Of a stretch of 7,280 bases of DNA, positions 1-5,917 are shown in pieces (position 1 is the stretch's first letter; the number at the start of each line of letters is the position of its first letter). This DNA is from Opitutaceae bacterium (GTDB lineage Bacteria; Verrucomicrobiota; Verrucomicrobiia; Opitutales; Opitutaceae), in contig JANXSC010000006.1 of NCBI GenBank assembly GCA_025352845.1, positions 1-7,280 of the forward strand. The letters are read 5' to 3'. The position numbers were made by a program, and so were the translations under genes. The notes beneath the pieces are model-generated. The model was not told the origin of the DNA and did not search any database. It was given only the letters and a program-made list of their open reading frames with translations.

Positions 1-314
1 TCATTCCAGTCGGCGCTGCCGGGATGCACCGCGCGCCCGCGCCCGTAGATGCGGAAGATGAGCGGCGCGGTCGTGAACGAGCACATCATGATCGTCATGC
101 GGCCGTTCTCGCGCAGGTGTGCGGCGGTTTCGTTGCCACTGCCGGTGCTGTCGAGGTAGCCGACACGCGTGTTCGAGAGCACGCGAAACGTGTCCATGCC
201 CTTCGGCGAGAGGTTCACGCGTCCGGTGTGCGGGGCGGAGGCGACGAAATAGATTTTCTGCCCCGCTATGAACTCGAGGTGTGCGGGCGAGAGGGTTTCG
301 TAGAACTTGGCCAT
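1..314 (-). CDS. Pyridoxamine 5'-phosphate oxidase-like FMN-binding split-barrel protein (partial, C-terminus cut off by left edge)
   Basis: Reading the minus strand from an ATG at 314 gives 104 open codons to the window edge. The product begins MAKFYETLSPAHLEFIAGQK and contains 'IYFVASAP', 'GRVNLSPKGMDTFRVL', 'VGYLDSTGSGNETAAHLREN' and 'PLIFRIYGRGR'. This pattern ('VNLSPKG', 'YLDxTGSGNETxAHLxEN', 'RIYGRGR') is characteristic of the PPOX-class split barrel of about 180-200 residues that binds FMN or a related flavin. Family members are small soluble cytoplasmic proteins, mostly of unknown substrate, and true PNP oxidase activity is not implied. About half the protein is seen. The start is chosen because the family usually begins a few residues before 'FYE'. 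Only a weak AGG lies about 12 bases upstream. The gene is divergent from the TonB receptor. Other open frames over this stretch, on either strand, lack any family pattern. Identification is by remembered consensus. Confidence 0.85.
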   Translation of the reverse strand, partial: MAKFYETLSPAHLEFIAGQKIYFVASAPHTGRVNLSPKGMDTFRVLSNTRVGYLDSTGSGNETAAHLRENGRMTIMMCSFTTAPLIFRIYGRGRAVHPGSADWN

Positions 315-489
315 GCGACTGGCCTGCGAGAGAATCGCGCGGAGCGCAAGCGGGCGGAGCGATGGCGGCGAAGGTTCTTACCGTCAATTTGTTCCGCAGA
401 AGTAGCACGCTTGACCTTCGCGCGGCGCTGCGGTTTTGGAAGGCACCCCGTTGGGCGCGGCGTCGCGCAATCCATTTCCCCCTTCCACC
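315..489. other. Divergent intergenic region between the split-barrel gene and the receptor gene
   Basis: This 175-bp stretch must carry the promoters of both flanking genes if each is transcribed on its own. I see no convincing -35/-10 pair. A TTGACC at 411-416 is not followed by a recognisable -10 at normal spacing, and a TTGACG on the minus strand (387-382) is likewise unsupported. An 8-bp inverted repeat (368-375 with 414-421, arms GCGAAGGT / ACCTTCGC) brackets part of the region and could be an operator or chance. No Shine-Dalgarno sequence precedes the receptor ATG at 490; the bases before it are C- and T-rich. Confidence 0.5.
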
Positions 490-3400
490 ATGAATGAGAA
501 TCCCCGTCCCTGTTTCCGCCGCGTTGTGTTTCTGTCCTTTCGTTTTCTGTCCGGACTTTTCGCCATCATGATCGTCTCTCTTGTGCGGGCGCAGTCGGTG
601 ACGCCGCCGCCGGCCTCGGCGTCCTCCGCCAAGGACGAAAACGCCCCGGTCGTGTTGAGCCCGTTCTCCGTCACCGCTGACACCGACATCGGCTATCAGG
701 CGGGCAACACGCTCGCCGGCAGCCGGCTCAACACGAAACTCTCCGAGACGCCCGCGTCCGTCTCCGTGTTCACCGAGGAATTTTTGAAGGACCTTGGCGC
801 CACCGGCCTCGCGCAGGTGCTCGAATACGGCGTCAATTCGAACGCCGACTATAACGCCGTCTCGACCGCGCCCAGTTTCTTCTACCTCGATGGTGGTCTG
901 CTCAATGACGTCCGCGTCAACAACCGCGGCCTCGCCGGCTCCCGGAGCATCGACTTTCTGGAGACCACGCTGCCGACCGACACCTACAACACCGGCCGCT
1001 TCGAAGTCTCGAGCGGCCCGAACTCTGTGCTCTTCGGCTTCGGCGCCGCCGGCGGCATCATCAACGCCCAGACCCGACTCGCCGATCTGCGCCGCACGTC
1101 GGTCAAGCTCAACGGCACGATCGGTTCGTGGAATGCGTATCGCGGCGAGATCGACGTCAATGTCGTGGCGCTCAAGGATCGCCTCGGCTTCCGCGTGATG
1201 GCCGTCCACGACGAAGCCGAGACGTGGCGCCGCTATGCCGATCGCCAGACGGATCGCCGGTCCGTCGTAGCCGGATTCAGGCCCTTCACGACCACCACCG
1301 TCACCGCGCTCTACGAACGCGGCGAGATTTCGCTCCCCTCCGACCGGCCCTACAATCGCGTGGACGCCCTCTCGTTTTGGTGGCGGCAGGGTCAGCCCAA
1401 GGTGGACAACACCTCGTTCGGCACCGGCACCTCGACCGTGCAAAACGCCCTCGGCATTCGCGGCACCGGCATCAAAAACATCTACGTGTCCAACGACGGT
1501 CGCCCAATCTTCTCCCGCGCCGGCAGCGCCAACACCGTCGTTTACCAGAGCGCCAGCATCTACGAGGCGGGAGTCGCCAGCGGCATCCCGACGCAGCGCC
1601 TCGATCCCTCGGGCACCTACGCCACGCTGCTGCCCACCGCCCCGCGGGCCGACGGCCTGCCCTTCGCGCCCTACGACATCGACTACTACGGCCCGGAGCG
1701 GCGCCGGGAGAACACGATCGCGCGGAAATTTTTCCGCCTCGAACAAAAAATCGGCCGCGATGGCTTCGTCGAACTCGCGTTCAACGAGGAGGGCGGCAGC
1801 GGGTTTTCCCACCAGCTCACCGGCAGCTTCACGCTCAATGGCGATCCCAATCTCTTTCTGCCCAATCCCGACGGCACCGCCACGCGCGTCGCCAATCCGA
1901 ACGCGGGCAAGCTCTACGTTGAGCAGGTGAACTACCACAACTACGAGGACACCGTGAACCGCGTCATGCGCGCCACCGGCTCGTGGAAACTTGATCTCGG
2001 CCGCTGGGCGGGCGAGCACCGCCTCGCTGGCATGGCCGAGCGCTCGATCAACCATTATCGCACCGGGCAGGGCGCGGAGATCCTCGTCAACGCAGCCACG
2101 GGCGCGCCCATCCTCAACGCCGACGCCCCCGAGAATGCGCAGAACTATCTTTACCGGCGCAACTACGTCACGCCGGGCGCGCCCGAGACCTACATCCCCA
2201 GTCCGCGCGTCGAGTCCCAGCCCATCGTGTTTGGTGGCGTCACCTACAAGCCCCGGCTCATCACCTCGGCCGGCACGCCGGGCGCAAACCGGCAAATCGA
2301 CAGCCTGATGGCCGCCACGCAAAGCCGTTTCTTCGGCGGACGCCTGATTGCCACCGGCGGCGTGCGGCGCGACCAGGTGGACATCGTGCCGCTCCTCGCC
2401 GGCCGCCTGACCGCGAGCGATCCGCGCGTCGCCTCCGGCCAGTTCATCGTCAATCAATACGGCCTGGTCGGCGAGGACACCGCCGCCGCGCGCTCTTACG
2501 ATTTCACCACCTACACGGCCGGTGCCGTCATGAAGGTCACAAACTGGCTCAGCGCGTTCTACAACCAGTCGAACAACAACGGCGCGCCCCAGACCACGCG
2601 CCGCATCCTGCCCGACGTGACCTTCCCGCCGCCGCCCGAGGGACTGGGCCGCGACTACGGCGCAATGCTCAGTTTTCTCGATGGCCGCATCTTCGCCCGC
2701 GCGACCGCATACCACACCGCCTCGAAAAACGATCCCACCGTGCGCGACAACGCCTTCATCCTCGCCCACCGCCGTATCCTGATCGCGATTCGCGACTCCG
2801 GCCGCATCACCCAGGCCGAAGTGGACGCCCGCTCCATCAGCGCTTACCTCGGCGACTTCCTCTCCGACCTCGACACGCAGGGCTACGAATTCGAACTCAA
2901 GGCCAACCCGACCAAGAACTGGACGATCACCGCCGCCTACTCCTACACCAAACTCCAGCGCAGCAACCTCGGGCAGGAATGGTTTCCATGGTTCGCCGGA
3001 CAGAAAGAATACTATGCAAAATTTCCGTCCAATCTGATCACGACGGCCAACATCCCGATCTCCACCGAGGTCGCGCAGGTCGACACCGGAGTCGAAAATC
3101 TCTTCCAACTCAACAAACTCGGCTACAACAACCGCCCGCACAAGGCCAACGCCTTCACGCGCTACTCGTTCTCCGCGGGGAAACTCAAGGGCGCCTTCCT
3201 CGGCGGTGGCGTGCGCTGGCAGGACAAAAATATTTTGCAGCGCGACCTCATCGGCTTCGACGCCCTTGGCAAGGATGTGCTCGGGAAAATCCTCTACGGC
3301 CCCGAGATCTTCAACGTGGACGCGCTCATCGGCTATGCGACGAAGCTCCAGTCCGGCCCGCTCGGCACCGGCACCACGCTTCGCGTGCAGCTCAACATCG

Positions 3401-3522
3401 CCAATCTCCTCGCCAGCGACAAAATCCAGATCATCCGCACCAATCGCGTCGACGGCGGCTACTGGCGCGTGGTGCCGCGCGAGCCGCGCAGCTTCCGGCT
3501 GAGCGTGGCGCTGGGGTTCTGA
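490..3522 (+). CDS. TonB-dependent outer-membrane receptor
   Basis: Encodes a 1010-residue outer-membrane transporter of the TonB-dependent receptor family, which imports a bound ligand using energy transduced by TonB-ExbB-ExbD. Residues 1-34 form a signal peptide (basic N-terminus, hydrophobic 'FLSGLFAIMIVSLVRA', likely cut before Gln35). A TonB-box-like segment 'VVLSPFSVTAD' lies at 54-64. The plug domain spans about 75-200, with 'LNTKLSETPASVSVFTEEFL' and 'RFEVSSGPNSVLFGFGAAGG' followed by 'IINAQTR'. The rest is a long barrel ending 'SFRLSVALGF' with the C-terminal Phe typical of barrel insertion. No carboxypeptidase-like N-terminal domain is present. The ATG at 490 is preferred over an in-frame TTG at 436 because it places the signal peptide at the N-terminus. 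Codons are strongly C-ending, unlike the G-ending glc genes, which also leaves a long spurious open frame on the opposite strand. The ligand cannot be told from sequence; siderophore, plant or algal oligomer, or other compounds are all possible. Confidence 0.93.
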   Translation: MNENPRPCFRRVVFLSFRFLSGLFAIMIVSLVRAQSVTPPPASASSAKDENAPVVLSPFSVTADTDIGYQAGNTLAGSRLNTKLSETPASVSVFTEEFLKDLGATGLAQVLEYGVNSNADYNAVSTAPSFFYLDGGLLNDVRVNNRGLAGSRSIDFLETTLPTDTYNTGRFEVSSGPNSVLFGFGAAGGIINAQTRLADLRRTSVKLNGTIGSWNAYRGEIDVNVVALKDRLGFRVMAVHDEAETWRRYADRQTDRRSVVAGFRPFTTTTVTALYERGEISLPSDRPYNRVDALSFWWRQGQPKVDNTSFGTGTSTVQNALGIRGTGIKNIYVSNDGRPIFSRAGSANTVVYQSASIYEAGVASGIPTQRLDPSGTYATLLPTAPRADGLPFAPYDIDYYGPERRRENTIARKFFRLEQKIGRDGFVELAFNEEGGSGFSHQLTGSFTLNGDPNLFLPNPDGTATRVANPNAGKLYVEQVNYHNYEDTVNRVMRATGSWKLDLGRWAGEHRLAGMAERSINHYRTGQGAEILVNAATGAPILNADAPENAQNYLYRRNYVTPGAPETYIPSPRVESQPIVFGGVTYKPRLITSAGTPGANRQIDSLMAATQSRFFGGRLIATGGVRRDQVDIVPLLAGRLTASDPRVASGQFIVNQYGLVGEDTAAARSYDFTTYTAGAVMKVTNWLSAFYNQSNNNGAPQTTRRILPDVTFPPPPEGLGRDYGAMLSFLDGRIFARATAYHTASKNDPTVRDNAFILAHRRILIAIRDSGRITQAEVDARSISAYLGDFLSDLDTQGYEFELKANPTKNWTITAAYSYTKLQRSNLGQEWFPWFAGQKEYYAKFPSNLITTANIPISTEVAQVDTGVENLFQLNKLGYNNRPHKANAFTRYSFSAGKLKGAFLGGGVRWQDKNILQRDLIGFDALGKDVLGKILYGPEIFNVDALIGYATKLQSGPLGTGTTLRVQLNIANLLASDKIQIIRTNRVDGGYWRVVPREPRSFRLSVALGF

Positions 3523-3599
3523 GCGCTAGGGTTCATGATCGGGCGCGGCTTGATCTTGCGGCGGCGATGCGTCGTGTTGGGTGCAATCCCATTCACCTC

Positions 3600-4244
3600 A
3601 TGCGCAATTCCACCTCGGCGGTGTGCTGTTTTCTGGCAGTCGTTGTTTTTAATTCGAACGCTTTCGCCCAACTCGGAGCACGGTCGGCGGAGGAGTGGGT
3701 GAAGACGCTCGAGTCGGCCAGCCGGCTTGCGAAGCTGAAGGTCGACGAGGCGGTCGCGGCGCTGAAGCTCGGGCCGCGCAGCGTCGTCGCCGACATCGGC
3801 GCGGGCTCGGGGGTGTTTACGTTGCCGCTGGCGAAGGCGGTGGCCGGTGGAGGAAAAGTTTACGCCGTCGATATTGATCAGGGCCTCGTTGACCATATCG
3901 CGAAAAAAGCGGCGGAAGCCAAGGTGACCAACGTCCGCGGTGTGCTTGGTAAGTTTACCGATCCGAACCTGCCGGCGCGCGATGTCGACGTGGCGTTCAT
4001 CTACGACGTGCTCCACCATATCGAGGACCGCGCGGGGTATATTAAGAGTCTCGTGACTTATCTAAAACCGAAGGGACGGATCGCAGTCATCGATTTTTTC
4101 CCGGAGCTCGGGCCGCACAAGAGCGATCCGAAACTCCAGGTCACAAAAGATGAGACCAAGGCGTGGATGGCCGCAGTCGGCTTCAAGCCCGTGGCCGAGC
4201 ACAAGCTCTACGACGACAAGTGGTATGTGGAGTATGGTCGGTAA
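3600..4244 (+). CDS. Exported class I SAM-dependent methyltransferase
   Basis: Encodes 214 residues of a class I (Rossmann-fold) SAM-dependent methyltransferase. Motif I is 'VVADIGAGSGVFTLP' (residues 62-76), the acidic ribose-binding strand end is 'VYAVDID' (87-93), and 'DVDVAFIYDVLHHIED' (128-143) plus 'LKPKGRIAVIDFFPE' (155-169) match the post-motif strands of the Methyltransf_11/25/31 type. The substrate is unknown. Residues 1-23 look like a signal peptide (MRNSTSAVCC, then hydrophobic 'FLAVVVF', cut after 'AFA'), so the mature protein may be periplasmic. No lipobox is seen. An in-frame ATG at 3567 would add 11 residues, but the 3600 start gives the cleaner signal peptide. No Shine-Dalgarno sequence is visible at either. 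It starts 77 bp after the receptor and ends 42 bp before glcD, so co-transcription with glcD is plausible. The C-terminus ('HKLYDDKWYVEYGR') is short and ends normally for this subfamily. Confidence 0.87.
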   Translation: MRNSTSAVCCFLAVVVFNSNAFAQLGARSAEEWVKTLESASRLAKLKVDEAVAALKLGPRSVVADIGAGSGVFTLPLAKAVAGGGKVYAVDIDQGLVDHIAKKAAEAKVTNVRGVLGKFTDPNLPARDVDVAFIYDVLHHIEDRAGYIKSLVTYLKPKGRIAVIDFFPELGPHKSDPKLQVTKDETKAWMAAVGFKPVAEHKLYDDKWYVEYGR

Positions 4245-4262
4245 GGTTTCGGCGGGCCAACT

Positions 4263-4280
4263 CCGCGCTCGTCAGCGCGG
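4263..4280 (+). other. GC-rich perfect hairpin in the methyltransferase-glcD gap
   Basis: CCGCGCT and AGCGCGG form a 7-bp perfect stem around a CGTC tetraloop, centred 27 bases after the methyltransferase stop and ending 6 bases before the GTG start assigned to glcD. There is no T-run after it, so it is not a textbook intrinsic terminator. It could slow or protect the transcript 3' end, or restrict access to the glcD start. Chance is also possible in DNA this GC-rich. Confidence 0.45.
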
Positions 4281-4286
4281 GCCGCG

Positions 4287-5765
4287 GTGTTTCAAAGTGA
4301 GGGCGTGACCGCCTCCGCGCCCAACCCCGATTTGCTCCGCCGGCTCGCCGCCGTGGTGCCGCCGGGTCGCGTGCTGGAGGGCGCGGCACCGCTCGCCGCC
4401 TATGAGAGCGACGGGCTCACGGCGTTTCAGGCCACGCCGCTCGCGGTGGTCGTGCCCGAAACGCAGGATGAGGTGATCGCGCTCGTGCGGTTTTGCGCCG
4501 CCGAGAAACTGCCGTTCGTCGCGCGCGGGAGCGGCACGAGTTTGTCGGGCGGCTCGCTGCCGTTTGCCGGCGGCATCGTGATCGCGCTGAACCGGCTCAA
4601 CAAAATCCTGCGCCTCGATCCGGCACAGCGCATCGCGGTCGTCGAACCGGGCGTGATCAACCTCGCGGTGACGGCGGCGGCCCAACCCCATGGCCTCCAC
4701 TACGCGCCCGATCCGTCGAGCCAGTCGATCTGCACCATCGGCGGGAACGTCGCCTTCAACGCCGGCGGCGCGCACTGCTTGAAATACGGGATGACCTCCA
4801 ACCACGTGCTCGGACTCAAGGCCGTGCTCGCGACGGGCGAAGTGGTGGAGTTCGGCGGCGCGAGCCGCGAACAAATCGGGCCGGACTGGACGGGATTGTT
4901 TGTCGGCAACGAAGGACTCTTCGGCATCGCGCTCGAAATCACGCTGCAACTGCTGCCGCGCGCGGAGATGTTTCACACCGTGCTCGCCGGCTACCGCACG
5001 CTTGAGCAGGCGGGCGATGCAGTCACTGCGATCGTCGCGAGCGGGCTTCTTCCCGGCGCGATTGAAATCATGGATGCGCTGGCGCTGGAGGCGGCGGTGG
5101 CGGCGGTGCATGCGGATTATCCGCCCGGCTGCGAGGCCGTGTTGATTGTGGAACTCGAGGGGCCGCGCGAAGTGGTGGCGGTGGATCGCGGGCGGCTCGA
5201 TGCGATTTTGGCGGCGAGCAAACCTGTCGAAGTGCGGCCCGCGCGCGACGCGGCGGAGCGCCTCGCGATTTGGAAGGGGCGCAAGAGCGCGTTCAGCGCG
5301 GTGGGCCGGCTCTCGCCGGACTTCATCGTGCAGGATGGCGTGGTGCCGCGGCGCCGACTCGGCGAGGCATTGCGAAAAATCAACGCGTGGTCGCGGGAGA
5401 TGGGCGTGCGCTGCGCGAATGTCTTTCACGCCGGCGATGGCAATCTGCATCCGCTCATCCTCTACGACGGGCGGGAGCCGGGCGCGCTGCATCGCGCGGA
5501 GGAGCTGGCCGGAAAAATTCTGCGCATGTGCATCGAGATGGGCGGCTCCATCACGGGCGAGCACGGCGTCGGCATGGAGAAGCGGGAGTATTTGCCCGCG
5601 ATGTTCGGCCCCGAGGAGATCGCGTGCATGAAACGTCTCCGCGCGGCCTTCGATCCGCACGGCATCGCGAACCCGGGGAAAATGTTTCCCGTCGACGGCG
5701 CGCCGGCGCTTTCGCAGCACGGCCTGCATTCGCTGGAGAAGGCGGGAGTTATTTCGAGGGAATGA
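4287..5765 (+). CDS. glcD: Glycolate oxidase FAD-binding subunit GlcD
   Basis: Encodes a 492-residue flavoprotein matching GlcD, the catalytic FAD subunit of glycolate oxidase (glycolate to glyoxylate), close to the roughly 499 residues of the E. coli protein. The FAD_binding_4 (PCMH-type) domain covers about 50-225: 'ARGSGTSLSGGSLPFAGG' (79-96), 'HYAPDPSSQSICTIGGNVA' (138-156), 'NAGGAHCLKYGMTSNHVLGL' (158-177) and 'LFVGNEGLFGIALEITLQLLP' in part. The FAD-oxidase C-terminal domain (about 228-468) holds 'NVFHAGDGNLHPLI' (378-391) and 'SITGEHGVG' (421-429), the conserved His/Glu residues near the flavin and metal site. The GTG at 4287 gives a family-like N-terminus; GTG at 4305 is an alternative, but the GAGGG before it (4299-4303) is only one base away, too close to be a good ribosome site. 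glcE and glcF follow in order. A D-lactate dehydrogenase of the same fold is the main alternative, made unlikely by the glcE neighbour. Confidence 0.95.
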   Translation: MFQSEGVTASAPNPDLLRRLAAVVPPGRVLEGAAPLAAYESDGLTAFQATPLAVVVPETQDEVIALVRFCAAEKLPFVARGSGTSLSGGSLPFAGGIVIALNRLNKILRLDPAQRIAVVEPGVINLAVTAAAQPHGLHYAPDPSSQSICTIGGNVAFNAGGAHCLKYGMTSNHVLGLKAVLATGEVVEFGGASREQIGPDWTGLFVGNEGLFGIALEITLQLLPRAEMFHTVLAGYRTLEQAGDAVTAIVASGLLPGAIEIMDALALEAAVAAVHADYPPGCEAVLIVELEGPREVVAVDRGRLDAILAASKPVEVRPARDAAERLAIWKGRKSAFSAVGRLSPDFIVQDGVVPRRRLGEALRKINAWSREMGVRCANVFHAGDGNLHPLILYDGREPGALHRAEELAGKILRMCIEMGGSITGEHGVGMEKREYLPAMFGPEEIACMKRLRAAFDPHGIANPGKMFPVDGAPALSQHGLHSLEKAGVISRE

Positions 5766-5785
5766 AGAATGACGCGGAATGTTTC

Positions 5786-5815
5786 ACCACAAATTACACG
5801 GATGAACACGGATAA
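5786..5815. repeat. Three-unit decamer repeat resembling a dispersed intergenic repeat
   Basis: Three consecutive 10-base units occur: ACCACAAATT, ACACGGATGA and ACACGGATAA. The last two share eight leading bases (ACACGGAT) exactly. The motif resembles the 'ACCACGAATTACACGAAT' type of repeat scattered between genes in many environmental bacteria, whose reverse translation gives spurious peptides such as 'SVFIRVI'. The resemblance is from memory. It lies just after the glcD stop and is more AT-rich than its surroundings. Confidence 0.6.
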
Positions 5816-5853
5816 AGGCCCAATCCTTGTTATGCTGAGCGGGCTGAACGCGA

Positions 5854-5917
5854 GACGTTGCACGGTCAGCCTGACCGTTTTTTTTGCCGGACGCGGTCAG
5901 GCTGACCGCGCTACGTC
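5854..5917. repeat. REPIN-like double palindrome (two inverted REP-type hairpins)
   Basis: Two 24-base arms, 5854-5877 and 5894-5917, are reverse complements at 22 of 24 positions, separated by 16 bases. Each arm is itself palindromic: left core CGGTCAG-C-CTGACCG (5863-5877), right core CGCGGTCAG-G-CTGACCGCG (5892-5910, a 9-bp stem around one central base). Outside the right hairpin is CTAC (5911-5914), that is GTAG on the minus strand. Outside the left hairpin the equivalent foot is GTTG (5857-5860). A GTAG/GGAG foot plus hairpin, paired in inverted orientation, is the known architecture of REP doublets (REPINs/BIMEs) mobilised by RAYT (TnpA-REP) transposases. No RAYT gene is in the window. 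Genome-wide copy number cannot be judged here. Confidence 0.65.
5862..5885 (+). terminator. Rho-independent terminator between glcD and glcE
   Basis: ACGGTCAG and CTGACCGT form an 8-bp perfect inverted repeat around one central C (in RNA, a shorter stem with a loop of three to five bases), followed at once by T tract bases 5878-5885 (the first T also pairs with A5862). This is the textbook form of an intrinsic terminator on the plus strand, about 100 bases after the glcD stop. It would end or attenuate transcription before glcE. The hairpin is also the left arm of the REPIN-like element. On the minus strand no T-run follows either hairpin, so termination would be one-way. Confidence 0.7.

Noticed and set aside
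368..421. 8-bp inverted repeat GCGAAGGT / ACCTTCGC with a 38-base spacer in the divergent intergenic region
   Set aside because: An 8-bp match in 175 bases of GC-rich DNA is not rare by chance, and no promoter element could be tied to it. Kept only as a note.
411..439. TTGACC as a possible -35 box for the receptor gene
   Set aside because: The bases 17 downstream (TTTTGG) are not an acceptable -10 for a housekeeping sigma factor.
1..3141. Open minus-strand frame of about 1046 codons
   Set aside because: It is an antisense shadow of the receptor gene. Its product is a low-complexity mix of G, A, R, V, D and E without any family motif, caused by the C-ending codons on the plus strand. The real minus-strand gene at 1-314 is in another frame.
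2979..3599. Long upstream extension of the methyltransferase frame into the receptor gene
   Set aside because: The first 196 codons overlap the receptor in another frame and are R/H/A-rich with no motif. The signal peptide at 3600 marks the likely true start.
3523..3599. Terminator after the receptor gene
   Set aside because: No stem followed by a T-run is present in the 77-bp gap.
4272..5729. Open minus-strand frame of about 485 codons opposite glcD
   Set aside because: Rich in R, H, A and E with no recognisable domain. The plus strand encodes an unmistakable GlcD across the same bases.
5762..5815. 17-codon frame starting at an ATG overlapping the glcD stop (ATGA)
   Set aside because: The stop-start overlap looks like translational coupling, but the peptide (ending 'TTNYTDEHG') is a translation of the decamer repeat and has no support as a gene.
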